DNA of 64,000 bases from CBFFRJ01 sp963530515 (GCA_963530515.1 CAUSEC010000001.1:124001-188000), one strand, 5' to 3'; shown: positions 10,675 through 20,381, numbered from the stretch's first letter. Notes: generated by a model from the letters alone, not told the origin. Numbers and translations are program-made.

Positions 10675-11175
10675 TCAATGATACAAATTCGAGTGAATTT
10701 TTATCCCGGAATGCTGTCTCGCATGCTGTTGATCGCGACTCACGGGTCGCATCACAAACCCGATCGCATTCCCTTCTTCAGCCGCCATCGCCAATTGGTG
10801 ATGTTCGTCTTCAGTCAGCTCTTCTGCATGCCATCCAATCACGACACTGTAGTTTCCGGTACGCAGCGCCCGAATCATGGATTCCAGCGTCAAACCCGGT
10901 GAAAGCTGGCTAATCTGCATCACTTTGGTCAGGGGCAGCCCGGCAGATTGTAACCACTCACGGCTCAGTTTTTGCTGCGGAGTGAGCCAGAGTTGCCAGC
11001 GTGATTGCTGACCAAGCTGTTGTAACAGGGGGAGTAAAAGTAATTGCGTCATTCCGGGCTGGTCTTCGCGATAAACCACCTCACTGATAAGCCCTGCAGG
11101 GGCATCGATGGTTTGCGCACGAGGCGCGGAAATAAATTGTGTTGAACGATTTGCACGGTTTAATGAGTGGTACAT
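10675..11175 (-). CDS. sulA: SOS cell-division inhibitor SulA
   Basis: SulA binds FtsZ and blocks septation during the SOS response; Lon degrades it afterwards. The 166-aa protein has the conserved core TAGLISEVVYREDQP-like segment (here APAGLISEVVYREDQP), LLLPLLQQLGQQSRWQLWLTPQQKLSREW and RALRTGNYSVVIGWHAEELTE, and ends KIHSNLYH, the C-terminal tail that Lon recognises. ATG at 11175 gives the family N-terminus MYHSLNRANRS. The N-terminal 25 residues are diverged from E. coli, as usual. A LexA box lies 24-39 bases upstream of the start. Confidence 0.96.
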   Translation of the reverse strand: MYHSLNRANRSTQFISAPRAQTIDAPAGLISEVVYREDQPGMTQLLLLPLLQQLGQQSRWQLWLTPQQKLSREWLQSAGLPLTKVMQISQLSPGLTLESMIRALRTGNYSVVIGWHAEELTEDEHHQLAMAAEEGNAIGFVMRPVSRDQQHARQHSGIKIHSNLYH

Positions 11176-11198
11176 GATCAACCCAGCCCTAGTAGTTA

Positions 11199-11214
11199 CT
11201 GTATGTTTATACAG
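11199..11214. promoter_or_regulatory. LexA (SOS) box of sulA
   Basis: CTGTATGTTTATACAG fits the LexA consensus CTGT-N8-ACAG perfectly with an AT-rich centre, 24 bases upstream of the sulA start codon, where it would overlap the promoter. Confidence 0.92.
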
Positions 11215-11391
11215 TAACCCTGAAGCGTTCAAAGATCAACCTCATTTTCGGAAAGAGGCTCGCATTTTTGTAGCCCAACTATCTGTAGCTGTAAAATTAT
11301 CTTGCTGAGCGCCGCGCACTTCCCTATGTTTCTCGCTAACGGATCCGTTAACAAAATGCTGTTTTACACCATGATTTAAAAGGAAATAATC

Positions 11392-12012
11392 ATGAAAAGC
11401 ATATCCTATCAAAGGATCTATTTATCTCAGGAATACCTCTCACCGTTGGGAGAGATTCAGTCCCGTGCTCTTTTTGGTGGTTACAGCCTGTCCGTTGACG
11501 ACATCGTTTTTGCCATGGTGTCGAAGGGCGAATTGTACCTTCGGGTGTGCGAAGAAAGCGCACCTTATACAGTAAAACGCCAGTCTCCCTTGCTGACATA
11601 CCAGAAGCGCGGCCGCGAGGTCTTGCTTAATTACTATTATGTTGATGAATCTCTGTGGCGGGATATCCCCCAATTGGTTCGTTTATCATCTTATTCACTC
11701 AATGCCGCACGTTCAGAACTCATGCAACGTAAGGCCATGTCGCGTCTGAAAGATTTGCCAAATCTGTCTTTCCAGCTGGAAACATTGCTCGGTGAAGTTG
11801 GGGTACGGGACGCGAAAACGTTACGCACGCTTGGCGCCAAGGTTTGCTGGTTGCGGATAAAAAAGAAGAATAAAAACCTGGGGGTAAAAGTGCTATTGGC
11901 CCTCGAAGGAGCCATCTTCGGGCTACATGAAGCGGCACTTCCTGCACGCAGGCGCCAGGAACTTATCGACTGGTTTAATGCCCTGGAGAGCAATAGCTGG
12001 GAACATCATTGA
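11392..12012 (+). CDS. sxy: Competence regulator Sxy/TfoX
   Basis: Sxy is the coactivator that lets CRP act at CRP-S promoters of the competence regulon. The 206-aa protein has the TfoX N-terminal domain (MKSISYQRIYLSQEYLSPLGEIQSRALFGGYSLSVDD region, with the FGGYSLSVDDIVFAM core) and TfoX C-terminal domain (LKDLPNLSFQLETLLGEVGVRD...LRTLGAKVCWLRIKK...LEGAIFGLHEAALP). It is divergent from sulA and its last seven bases overlap the 3' end of convergent yccS, as tight as in E. coli. Translation of sxy in E. coli is limited by structure in the 5' leader; that was not folded here. Confidence 0.94.
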   Translation: MKSISYQRIYLSQEYLSPLGEIQSRALFGGYSLSVDDIVFAMVSKGELYLRVCEESAPYTVKRQSPLLTYQKRGREVLLNYYYVDESLWRDIPQLVRLSSYSLNAARSELMQRKAMSRLKDLPNLSFQLETLLGEVGVRDAKTLRTLGAKVCWLRIKKKNKNLGVKVLLALEGAIFGLHEAALPARRRQELIDWFNALESNSWEHH

Positions 12013-14135
12013 ACCACTTGCTGCTGCAAGTGACACATTTCTGGCAACAGGGCTATCAGTAACCCAATTTGCTGCAACACAAGCGGTTCTTTGCTGTCAG
12101 GCCTTGGTTCAAGATGTTTAATCCGCCGTGAGAGGTCTGTCAGTGTTATCTGGACGCGCTCTTCATCGGCAGGTTGATGATGTAGCGCGTCGTCAACATA
12201 GCACACGGCATCGTCCAGTAACCGAAGGATCGCAGGATGGGTCAACTGTTCGCGATGTGCACCCAGGGCTGAAATGTAGCTGGTAAAAGTATGGTTCAGA
12301 CACAGCAGGCGAAATGCAACTTCGCGCTGTTCCGCAGAGGTTCCCGGCTCTGAAGCCATATTGGACACCACCGAAGCCAGTTCAGCATCGCGGTTGTAGG
12401 CGTTTCGGCGGGCAATGCGATATGTCAGGCGATTGTCTCGCCCTTGATGATACTGCTCAAGAATGGCATCGAGGTACCGGCAATTAGCGTTAAAGGCCTG
12501 CTCAGTAACCCGCGCCAGATTGCGAAAACGCCAGTCTGGCCAGATAAAGCTGACGGCCGCCCAGGCGACCGCACACCCGATCAACGTATCGATGACGCGT
12601 GGAATAGCAACCTCAAACCCTTCGCCCAATAGATTGAAGCAGAGCAACACCAGCAGCGTAATAAACATGGTGGCCTGGGCGTATTGCACGAGGCGAAAAG
12701 CAAAAAACAGTACGCCGGAGATAACAATCAGGATCAGCTGTCCTTCAAGGGAGGGGACGAAGTACAGTACCGGCAGACCCAGTGCGACACCTGCCAGTGT
12801 GCCGACGATACGCAGCGTCAGGCGATGGCGCGTCGCATTATAGTTAGGCTGGCAGACAAACAGGCTGGTGAGCAAAATCCAGTACCCGTGATGCAACCCG
12901 ATAACCTGAATCACACCGTAGCCAACGCACAGGACGACCGACATGCGCACTGCGTGGCGAAACAGCGCCGATTCCGGGGTCAGATTGTTGCGAAGCCGCA
13001 ACCAGATATCACTCATCCCGTGCAGACTGTCGTCCGCCAGCATATTTTCCGTTTCATTCAGTGAGGATGTTTGCGGCTGGCCGGATTCAATCGACATCAG
13101 TTGCGCATCGATCGCGCGCAGGTTATCGAGCAGAAAACCCAGCGCTTTAAGCTGGTCAGCGGGTGTGGTGCCACTGGCGCGGATCCTGTCGAGTGCGGCA
13201 TCAAGGTGCACAAATGCGCGTTCGAAACGGTTGTCATGCTGATAAGGGGTACGCAGCAAAATTGCCCGCGCCAGATGGGCACAGGCCTGAGACTGCTGTG
13301 AAATCAAACGCTGAAAGCGGAACATTACGTCGCTGTAGCGAAAATGTTCACGCAGCGCCTGGTACTGAATATGTGATGAGCTGGCTCGCTCGTGAATGTC
13401 CTGAGCGGCGAAATAATAGTGCAATGTTCTGCGCGTACCACGCTGCCCGCGGTCGCCGCGAAGCCGTGTCAGGAGTGAGGCTTTGGTCTGATTCAGGGTC
13501 GTCACCAGTTGCCCGTTAGCCAGCGCCAGCTCATACAGCGGGGCTTTGCTTTCATCTTCAATATCAGGATCAAAAAGACGGGATTTAAGCTCAAGGTAAT
13601 GCGAAAGCTGCTCGTAGCAGCGCGCCAGGTTGTCCTGTAACGGGCGGATAGGGAACACAAGGTGACCTGCCAGAGTGAGCAGATTAAACCAGACCGCACC
13701 GGCGAGAAGGAGCAAGGGCTGCTGATACCAGACGCTGTACAGCGAAGCCCCCAGCATGGTGTAGATAGCAATAAGCAGGGCGCCAAAGGCAATGGTGGCG
13801 TAGCGCTGGCCCAGTCCACCCAGCAGAATAAAACCAATGGTGGAGAGCACCAGACCTGGCGCAAACAGCCACGGCCAGGGGAACAGCAGTTCCACGGACG
13901 CCGAGGCAATAAAAAACGAAATCAGAGTGATGATGAGGTTACGCAGTCGCCCGGTGAGTCTGTCATCCAGGTCGGCCAGGGCGGCAGCAACCACGCCCAG
14001 GGTCAACGGAATGGTCAGTTTCACTTCGCCAAGTAGCCATGGCAGTGCTGCAGTGCCGCTGAGGGCAACAAAAATGCGCACGTTGTACAGCCAGGCACTG
14101 TTCCATGTATAGCGGCGTAGCAGGGGACTTAGCAT
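12006..14135 (-). CDS. yccS: YccS/YhfK family inner-membrane protein
   Basis: This 709-aa integral membrane protein belongs to the YccS/FUSC family. It has two blocks of five to six hydrophobic helices (about residues 15-165 and 385-520; the second contains VVLCVGYGVIQVIGLHHGYWILLTSLFVCQPNYNATRHR, the family's hallmark) around a soluble central domain, and a soluble C-terminal tail. FUSC relatives form aromatic-acid or toxic-metabolite efflux pores, but the substrate of YccS is unknown. It follows yccF by 15 bases and probably shares its transcript. Confidence 0.92.
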   Translation of the reverse strand: MLSPLLRRYTWNSAWLYNVRIFVALSGTAALPWLLGEVKLTIPLTLGVVAAALADLDDRLTGRLRNLIITLISFFIASASVELLFPWPWLFAPGLVLSTIGFILLGGLGQRYATIAFGALLIAIYTMLGASLYSVWYQQPLLLLAGAVWFNLLTLAGHLVFPIRPLQDNLARCYEQLSHYLELKSRLFDPDIEDESKAPLYELALANGQLVTTLNQTKASLLTRLRGDRGQRGTRRTLHYYFAAQDIHERASSSHIQYQALREHFRYSDVMFRFQRLISQQSQACAHLARAILLRTPYQHDNRFERAFVHLDAALDRIRASGTTPADQLKALGFLLDNLRAIDAQLMSIESGQPQTSSLNETENMLADDSLHGMSDIWLRLRNNLTPESALFRHAVRMSVVLCVGYGVIQVIGLHHGYWILLTSLFVCQPNYNATRHRLTLRIVGTLAGVALGLPVLYFVPSLEGQLILIVISGVLFFAFRLVQYAQATMFITLLVLLCFNLLGEGFEVAIPRVIDTLIGCAVAWAAVSFIWPDWRFRNLARVTEQAFNANCRYLDAILEQYHQGRDNRLTYRIARRNAYNRDAELASVVSNMASEPGTSAEQREVAFRLLCLNHTFTSYISALGAHREQLTHPAILRLLDDAVCYVDDALHHQPADEERVQITLTDLSRRIKHLEPRPDSKEPLVLQQIGLLIALLPEMCHLQQQVVQ

Positions 14136-14150
14136 AAACTCAACGTCCTG

Positions 14151-14597
14151 TTACTGAAAACGTCTGCGGGCATTGGCTTCGCGCGCAGCGCGGGCAACCT
14201 CGACCGGAACCACCCGGCGACCCACCGGCCAGACCGCGATAGCGGCAATTTTGAAGTTTGCGACGCCTACCGGAATGCCAATAATGGTAATGCACTGCGC
14301 GATACCCGCCACAATGTGCATGACGCATAGCCACCAGCCGAACAGCACAAACCAGATAAGATTCAGCACCGTTCCCCCCGCATTGAGCAGCGCATTTTTG
14401 CCACCTGGCTCAAGTTCATCGACATGGACGGCCTCATTGCCCCAGGGGATCAGCGAGAGCTTGGTGATTTCCCAGCAAGAACGCGTCAGGGGCAGCGTCA
14501 CGACCAGTATGACGCTGGCCACGGTGGCGATTAACCAACCCAACGTGGTGGCAAAGCCGCCCAGGACAAAATTAAGAATATTCAAAACGGTACGCAT
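14151..14597 (-). CDS. yccF: YccF family inner-membrane protein
   Basis: YccF is a 148-aa polytopic membrane protein with two copies of a short domain, each with the NxxWxxxxGW pattern: LNILNFVLGGFATTLGWLIATVAS near the start and LNLIWFVLFGWWLCVMHIVAGIAQ near residue 85. The C-terminus is basic (RAAREANARRRFQ). Function is not established; the invariable pairing with yccS in enterobacteria suggests they act together. Starts divergently from helD. Confidence 0.9.
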   Translation of the reverse strand: MRTVLNILNFVLGGFATTLGWLIATVASVILVVTLPLTRSCWEITKLSLIPWGNEAVHVDELEPGGKNALLNAGGTVLNLIWFVLFGWWLCVMHIVAGIAQCITIIGIPVGVANFKIAAIAVWPVGRRVVPVEVARAAREANARRRFQ

Positions 14598-14720
14598 AAC
14601 ACCTCGCTGTAATCCATTCAGTGAATGTTTTGGTCAATTGTAATGATTTTTTGGACTGGAGCACGTTTTCTCTGGCGGTTACACTGAGAATCACAGTCAT
14701 ATGCTGAGAAACGATGTGTG

Positions 14721-16775
14721 ATGGAACTAAAAGCAACTTCATTAGGAAAACGTCTGGCGCAGCATCCTTACGACCGGATTGCCTTGCTTAATGCCGGGGT
14801 GAAGGTTTCCGGCGACAAGCACGAATATCTGATTCCCTTCAACCAGTTACTGACCATAGTGTGTAAACGTGGCCTGGTGTGGGGAGAGCTCGAATTCGTC
14901 CTGGTCGACAACAAAGTGGTGCGCCTGCACGGGACCGAATGGGGTGATACGCAACGTTTCTACCAGCATCTTAATGAACGGTGGCAGCGCTGGAGCGCAG
15001 ACATGAGTGAGATTGCCGCTGGCGTTCTCTCCACGCAGTTGGATACCATCGCGGGGCGGGTGGACAACGCGGGATGGCTAACGCGCACCCAGCTCTCCGG
15101 ATTAAAAAAGCAGCTTATTGACGCTTTTGACACCTTGCCTGTTCCACAACCCCGTCTTGAGACCTTCGAGAATTGTCGTGAGCTCTGGCGTCAGTGCCAG
15201 GCATGGTTGCATGATACCGATGGCCGCCGGGCCGAGCACAATCAAGCCTGGACGGAGAAAATGCTCAGCGAGTATGCCGCGTTTTTTAAAGATATCGAAT
15301 CCTCTCCGTTAAACCCCGCTCAGGCTCGCGCCGTGGTTAACGGTGAACATTCTTTGCTGGTACTGGCTGGGGCAGGAAGCGGTAAAACCTCTGTCCTGGT
15401 GGCCCGTGCAGGCTGGCTGCTGGCCCGGGGAGAAGCGTCTCCCGACCAGATCCTGCTACTGGCTTTTGGTCGCAAAGCCGCGCGTGAGATGGATGAGCGT
15501 ATACGTGAACGTCTGCACACTGAGGACATTACTGCCCGCACCTTCCATGCCCTGGCGTTGAATATCATCCAGCAAGGGGGCAAAAAGGCACCTGCAATCA
15601 GTGAGCTGGAAACGGATACGGCGGCAAGGCAGGCATTGCTCACAGGCACATGGCAACAGCAGTGTGCGGAGAAAAAATCACAGGCTAACGGCTGGCGGCA
15701 GTGGCTGAATGAGGAATTAGACTGGTCATTACCTGAGGGTGATTTCTGGAACGACAAGAACGTGCTGCGGCGAATCGGCGTGCGCCTGGACCGCTGGATA
15801 AGTTTGATGCGCATGCACGGTGGGAGCCAGGCGGAGATGATTGACGGGGCGCCGGAAGAGATTCGTGCTCTGTTCAGCAAGCGTATTAAACTGATGTCGC
15901 CGTTGTTGAAAGCCTGGAAAGCTGCGCTGAAAGCTGAAAATGCGGTCGACTTCTCAGGGTTGATTCACCAGGCCGTTGCGGTGCTGGAGAAAGGGCGATT
16001 TGTGAGTCCCTGGAAGCACATTCTGGTGGATGAATTTCAGGATATCTCGCCTCAACGTGCCGCTTTGCTTGCGGCGTTACGGCGGCAAAACACGGAAACA
16101 ACACTCTTCGCCGTGGGTGATGACTGGCAGGCTATCTACCGGTTCAGCGGAGCCCAGCTCTCACTGACAACTGCGTTTCATGACTACTTTGGCGAAGGTG
16201 ATCTCTGTGCGTTGGATACAACCTACCGCTTTAATTCGCGCATTGGCGAAGTGGCGAACGGGTTTATCCAGCAGAATCCGCACCAGCTCAGTAAGCCTCT
16301 GAACAGTCTGGCAGTGGGTGAAAAGAACGCGGTGACTTTGCTTGCAGACGATCAACTGGATGCACTGCTCGACAAGCTAAGCGGATATGCCACGCCGGAC
16401 GACCGTATCCTGGTGTTAGCCCGCTATCACCATGGCAAACCCGCAAGCCTTGCGAAAGCCGCAACCCGCTGGCCAAAACTGCAGCTCGATTTTATGACTG
16501 TCCATGCCAGCAAAGGCCAGCAGGCAGAGTATGTGATAGTGCTGGGGCTTCATGAAGGCCAGGACGGTTTCCCGGCACCCGCTCGTGAATCGCTGATGGA
16601 AGAAGCCCTGTTGCCCGCTCCGGAAGATTTTCCTGATGCAGAAGAAAGACGTCTGCTTTATGTCGCACTGACGCGGGCTAAAAAGCGGGTCTGGGTACTC
16701 TTTGATAAAGAAAACCCTTCGCGATTCGTGGAAGGGTTGAAAATGTTGAATGTGCCGGTTGCCCGTAAGCCCTGA
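14721..16775 (+). CDS. helD: DNA helicase IV HelD
   Basis: Helicase IV is a 3'-5' superfamily 1 DNA helicase involved in RecF-pathway recombination. This 684-aa protein has an N-terminal domain unique to HelD (about residues 1-190), Walker A LAGAGSGKTSV (about residue 215), the Walker B-like LVDEFQDISPQRAAL (about residue 435), QAIYRFSGA motif III and the C-terminal motifs DFMTVHASKGQQAEYV and RRLLYVALTRAKKRVW (motif VI). ATG at 14721 was chosen; a GTG directly in front would add one residue. Length equals E. coli HelD. Confidence 0.97.
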   Translation: MELKATSLGKRLAQHPYDRIALLNAGVKVSGDKHEYLIPFNQLLTIVCKRGLVWGELEFVLVDNKVVRLHGTEWGDTQRFYQHLNERWQRWSADMSEIAAGVLSTQLDTIAGRVDNAGWLTRTQLSGLKKQLIDAFDTLPVPQPRLETFENCRELWRQCQAWLHDTDGRRAEHNQAWTEKMLSEYAAFFKDIESSPLNPAQARAVVNGEHSLLVLAGAGSGKTSVLVARAGWLLARGEASPDQILLLAFGRKAAREMDERIRERLHTEDITARTFHALALNIIQQGGKKAPAISELETDTAARQALLTGTWQQQCAEKKSQANGWRQWLNEELDWSLPEGDFWNDKNVLRRIGVRLDRWISLMRMHGGSQAEMIDGAPEEIRALFSKRIKLMSPLLKAWKAALKAENAVDFSGLIHQAVAVLEKGRFVSPWKHILVDEFQDISPQRAALLAALRRQNTETTLFAVGDDWQAIYRFSGAQLSLTTAFHDYFGEGDLCALDTTYRFNSRIGEVANGFIQQNPHQLSKPLNSLAVGEKNAVTLLADDQLDALLDKLSGYATPDDRILVLARYHHGKPASLAKAATRWPKLQLDFMTVHASKGQQAEYVIVLGLHEGQDGFPAPARESLMEEALLPAPEDFPDAEERRLLYVALTRAKKRVWVLFDKENPSRFVEGLKMLNVPVARKP

Positions 16776-16806
16776 ACAACAGGCGACGATGAGCGCCTGA
16801 GAAGCG

Positions 16807-17265
16807 TTACTTCAGGCGCTCAGCAAGATAACGTTGATAATCCGGGATCAGGATATCGACGCTGTCATTGAAGTGCGGAGACTGAATAATAAAATCGGCG
16901 GTAGACAAATTGGTCGCAACCGGAATGTTCCACACGGTTGCCAGGCGCAGCAGTGCCTTGACATCCGGGTCGTGCGGCACGGCGTTCAGTGGATCCCAGA
17001 AGAAAATCAGGATATCAATTTTGCCTTCAGAGATAAGTGCGCCCACCTGCTGATCGCCGCCCATCGGGCCGCTCAGCATGGCATTCACGTTAAGCCCCGT
17101 GGCGCGTTGAATCAAATTCCCCGTGGTTCCTGTTGCATAGAGCTCATGCTTTGCCAGCTGCGCCTGATGGCGTTCCACCCAGGACATCAGCATTTGTTTG
17201 CAGTGATCGTGCGCCACCAGCGCAATGTGCTTACGCACCGGTAAAGAGCGTGTAGTGAGTTCCAT
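16807..17265 (-). CDS. mgsA: Methylglyoxal synthase MgsA
   Basis: MgsA converts dihydroxyacetone phosphate to methylglyoxal and phosphate, an overflow bypass of lower glycolysis. The 152-aa protein shows the phosphate-binding segment ATGTTGNL (about residues 45-52), the catalytic Asp region GPMGGDQQVGALI (about 65-77) and DPLNAVPHDPDVKALLRLA (about 90-110). All are as in E. coli MgsA, a homohexamer activated by substrate and inhibited by phosphate. It is convergent with helD, about 30 bases away. Confidence 0.97.
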   Translation of the reverse strand: MELTTRSLPVRKHIALVAHDHCKQMLMSWVERHQAQLAKHELYATGTTGNLIQRATGLNVNAMLSGPMGGDQQVGALISEGKIDILIFFWDPLNAVPHDPDVKALLRLATVWNIPVATNLSTADFIIQSPHFNDSVDILIPDYQRYLAERLK

Positions 17266-17376
17266 AATCCGATTCCGTTATTTAACTTCGCTACAGATTA
17301 CTGGAAGCGCCTGATGCTGCAAGAGAAGTCGGTGAAAATATAAGACATGCGCAGCGGAATGTTAACTGGCGCACTT

Positions 17377-18039
17377 TCAGGAAGAGGGTTGTTGCTTGAT
17401 CCACTGCATAAATCGGTCTCGTGTCGCAGGATCGGCCTGCTGATACCAGTATTTAAGACGTTGTTCAGTGAGGTTTTGCGATTGTGCGGGCGGCATATCC
17501 AGCTCAGATACTCCTGAGAGCAGGCTGCTGTCGTCAGCCATGACGGTCGCAAATTGCGGCAGCGAAGCGTATTTTCCCGCCTGATTGTAGCGTTCGGTGT
17601 CTACTTCGTAATCAACCCCTTTCGGGCGCGCGATGATTTCAAGAATATCGAGCTTAACGGGAACAGGCATGGCATTGCCGTCGAGCAGAGCGATATGTGG
17701 GGTTGCGTTAAATCGATCGGCGTCTTTTTGTGTATCAAGCGGGGGCAGGCTGAAATTGACCTGGCCGATACGCTGCGTATTAAAAGTGGCAATCAGGGGA
17801 ACGGACGTGAACAGGCGTGATTCATGGTTGCTGATATTCACGGTTTTTTCGACCCGGAAGACAACCTGATGCACACCGTTTTCCAGCTCAATACTTTCAG
17901 CCCCGCGCAGCAATGAACTGGAGACTTTTTTGCCATCCAGAACCAGCAGGTCAACATCGTTGGACAGCCTCAGCGTCGTGGCAAAGACCTGAATGGGCAG
18001 TAAATACGCAATCATCACAACCGCACATCTGCGCCTCAT
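17377..18039 (-). CDS. csgI: YccT/CsgI, DUF2057 secreted protein, curli synthesis inhibitor
   Basis: YccT is a periplasmic DUF2057 protein; in Salmonella it was renamed CsgI after it was found to inhibit curli subunit polymerisation. The 220-aa precursor has a cleavable signal peptide ending QVFA before TTLRLSNDVDLLVLDGKK. Start at 18039 is supported by GGAGCG upstream and gives exactly the E. coli length; the longer in-frame reading (to 18099) has no ribosome site. The conserved end KYWYQQADPATRDRFMQWIKQ is present. The mature protein lacks membrane segments. Confidence 0.9.
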   Translation of the reverse strand: MRRRCAVVMIAYLLPIQVFATTLRLSNDVDLLVLDGKKVSSSLLRGAESIELENGVHQVVFRVEKTVNISNHESRLFTSVPLIATFNTQRIGQVNFSLPPLDTQKDADRFNATPHIALLDGNAMPVPVKLDILEIIARPKGVDYEVDTERYNQAGKYASLPQFATVMADDSSLLSGVSELDMPPAQSQNLTEQRLKYWYQQADPATRDRFMQWIKQQPSS

Positions 18040-18207
18040 TATGCGCTCCTGTCGACGTCTGTCAGGCAAGTACCCCGGCACGTTCACGTTTGAATACATT
18101 TATTTATGTATAGGCATAACTAAGCGGAACGCTCTCATACTTATGTATGGGATACATGGTTGCAACGGCATGTTTGACGTACACTTTCAAAAACCGCAGG
18201 AGGAAAC

Positions 18208-18621
18208 ATGAAAGAGACTGACATCGCTGAAATCCTTACCTCGACCCGTACCATTGCGCTAGTTGGTGCGAGTGATAAACCTGACAGACCGAGCTACCGG
18301 GTCATGAAATACCTTCTTGATCAGGGCTATCACGTGATTCCTGTTTCGCCGAAAGTAGCAGGCAGTACGCTGCTGGGACAGCAGGGCTACGCCACCCTGG
18401 CGGATGTACCAGAAAAAGTGGATATGGTGGACGTGTTTCGTAACTCCGAAGCCGCCTGGGGTGTGGCGCAGGAGGCCATTGCAATTGGAGCTAAAACTCT
18501 GTGGATGCAGCTGGGGGTGATCAACGAACAGGCAGCGGTTTTAGCGTGTGAAGCGGGAATCAAAGTGGTGATGGACAGGTGTCCGGCCATTGAAATCCCG
18601 CGCCTGGGGTTGGCCAAATAA
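18208..18621 (+). CDS. yccU: CoA-binding protein YccU
   Basis: This 137-aa single-domain protein has the Rossmann-like CoA-binding fold of the N-terminal part of succinyl-CoA synthetase alpha. Visible features are TIALVGASDKPDRPSYRV (nucleotide loop, residues about 13-30), GYHVIPVSPKV and the end WMQLGVINEQAAVLACEAGIKVVMDRCPAIE, where Cys follows MDR as in the family. The biological role is unknown; it may sense CoA or acyl-CoA. AGGAGGAAAC gives a strong ribosome site. A hairpin terminator follows 10 bases after the stop. Confidence 0.92.
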   Translation: MKETDIAEILTSTRTIALVGASDKPDRPSYRVMKYLLDQGYHVIPVSPKVAGSTLLGQQGYATLADVPEKVDMVDVFRNSEAAWGVAQEAIAIGAKTLWMQLGVINEQAAVLACEAGIKVVMDRCPAIEIPRLGLAK

Positions 18622-18630
18622 ATAAGAAAA

Positions 18631-18655
18631 CACCCCGCCTGAGCGGGGTGCTATT
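18631..18655. terminator. Terminator between yccU and hspQ
   Basis: The perfect 8-bp stem CACCCCGC-CTGA-GCGGGGTG lies between the two convergent stop codons. The left flank reads AAAA, giving TTTT on the hspQ strand, so it works best for hspQ. Confidence 0.7.
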
Positions 18656-18971
18656 AATGACGGAGGCGGGGTGCCTGAAGCTGCTTGCGGATAGAACGTG
18701 AAAGCTCGTCCATCGAGGACTGTTCGGGGTGCTCATCCGCGATTTCGCGCGTCAGCTGAGCTTCAGCCAGATAGGTATGAATTGGCTCGCCGTCGTCACC
18801 CTCCATAATCACATGGTACCAGGGCGCGGCACGCAGCTCATCATTCACCGCCATTTCATCGACTGGCGGTTCATCCAGAGAATACTCTGCGTCAATATCG
18901 AGCACGACCCCCAAATACCCCAGCAGCGAGTGACGTACTTGCTGACCGATACCGAATTTGCTGGCTATCAT
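18654..18971 (-). CDS. hspQ: Heat shock protein HspQ
   Basis: HspQ is a small heat-shock-induced protein that binds hemimethylated DNA and acts as an adaptor/enhancer of Lon; in E. coli it lowers levels of mutant DnaA. The 105-aa sequence begins MIASKFGIGQQVRHSLLGYLGVVLDIDAEYS and has the YccV-like core APWYHVIMEGDDGEPIHTYLAEAQL. ATG at 18971 follows GGGAGGTGACT, giving the E. coli length; the longer frame to 19022 lacks a ribosome site. Confidence 0.95.
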   Translation of the reverse strand: MIASKFGIGQQVRHSLLGYLGVVLDIDAEYSLDEPPVDEMAVNDELRAAPWYHVIMEGDDGEPIHTYLAEAQLTREIADEHPEQSSMDELSRSIRKQLQAPRLRH

Positions 18972-19030
18972 AGTCACCTCCCGGAAACTGTTACTTACGC
19001 AGATATGCGGGCAAAGTTCCAAAAATCAAG

Positions 19031-20221
19031 TTACATGACGCGACAGGCAAACCCTTTCAGATACAGCCCTTCCGGGTACGGTGCGATCACCGGGTGATCG
19101 GCGGCCTGACGGAACTGCTCTATAAATTGTACATCACGACCCGCATCTATTGCGGCGTCAGCGATAATTTTCTGGAATAAATCTGTCGTCATCAGGCCTG
19201 AACAGGAGAAAGTCATCAGTACGCCGCCCGGGTTGAGCAACTGGATAGCCAGCATATTGATGTCTTTGTATCCGCGACACGCACCCATCAGCTGGCTTTT
19301 GTTTTCCACAAACTTCGGCGGATCCATCACAATGACGTCAAACTTCTCGCCCTGATCGCGGTATTTGCGCAGCAGTTTAAACACGTCGTCACGAACGAAT
19401 TCAGCCTTGCTCAGATCAAGCTGGTTCAGTTCCACGTTCTTTTTAGCCACATCCAGTGCTTCCTGGGAGGTATCAACGCTCACGACCTGGCGGCAGTTTC
19501 CCATCAGCGCGGAAATCGCGAAGCCACCGGTGTAGGAGAAGCAGTTGAGAACACGTTTGTCTGCGACGTAACGGCGGGTCGCCAGGCGACTGTCACGTTG
19601 ATCGAGGTAATATCCGGTTTTGTGGCCAGCCTGAATATCGACATACAGCTTCATACCGTTTTCTTCGATAGGCAGCAGTTCTGGCGGTAATTCACCCACC
19701 ACCAGGCCTTGCGTCAGCTCCATGCCTTCTTTTTTACGTACGGCAACATCGCTGCGATCGTAGACAGAACACGTCGGGTAGAGGGTTTGCAGGGCTGATA
19801 AGAGGGCTGGGCGCTGGTATTCCGCCCCGGCGCTCAACAACTGCAGCACCAGGAAATTCCCAAAGCGATCGATGGTCACACCCGGTAAGCCGTCCGATTC
19901 ACCGGCAATCAGGCGATAGCTGTCCAGACCATCACGTTGTGCCAGCCAGTCGCGCCAGGTTTGCGCCTGCTGAATTCGGCGGGTAAAGAAGTCGATATCA
20001 ATCGATTCTTCCTTGTCGAAGGTCCAGACGCGGGCACGAATTTGCGATGACGGGGAAAAAGCACCACGGGCGAGCCATTTGCCCTGGGCATCAACAATGT
20101 CAACGGTTTCACCCAGGCTGGCTTTTCCTTCCATACGGGCAACTGCCCCAGAGAAAACCCAGGGATGGCGGCGCAGCAGCGATTTTTCGCGGCCTTTGGT
20201 CAAAACTAAACGTGCGGTCAT
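19031..20221 (-). CDS. rlmI: 23S rRNA m5C1962 methyltransferase RlmI
   Basis: RlmI methylates C1962 of 23S rRNA. The 396-aa protein has an N-terminal PUA domain (LVLTKGREKSLLRRHPWVFSGAV), a central EEHEE region and a C-terminal SAM-dependent methyltransferase with KVLNCFSYTGGF-like motif I (here RVLNCFSYTGGFAISAL) and the catalytic motif VMDPPKFVENKSQL. The ATG at 20221 is preferred to a TTG two codons upstream and gives the E. coli length. It precedes hspQ on the same strand by about 60 bases. Confidence 0.96.
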   Translation of the reverse strand: MTARLVLTKGREKSLLRRHPWVFSGAVARMEGKASLGETVDIVDAQGKWLARGAFSPSSQIRARVWTFDKEESIDIDFFTRRIQQAQTWRDWLAQRDGLDSYRLIAGESDGLPGVTIDRFGNFLVLQLLSAGAEYQRPALLSALQTLYPTCSVYDRSDVAVRKKEGMELTQGLVVGELPPELLPIEENGMKLYVDIQAGHKTGYYLDQRDSRLATRRYVADKRVLNCFSYTGGFAISALMGNCRQVVSVDTSQEALDVAKKNVELNQLDLSKAEFVRDDVFKLLRKYRDQGEKFDVIVMDPPKFVENKSQLMGACRGYKDINMLAIQLLNPGGVLMTFSCSGLMTTDLFQKIIADAAIDAGRDVQFIEQFRQAADHPVIAPYPEGLYLKGFACRVM

Positions 20222-20381
20222 AGTCAATTATTCAGCTAAACAGGAGAAATTGGGCGCTATTGTCAGGGGTTAATGCGGCAAATGCAACGTGCCCGGTAAT
20301 AAGGGGGGGTTATTAACGATGCGGCCGATTTTATTGGTTATCGGGTTAAAATAGAAACTGGCACACTGGAAGGAGGTCATT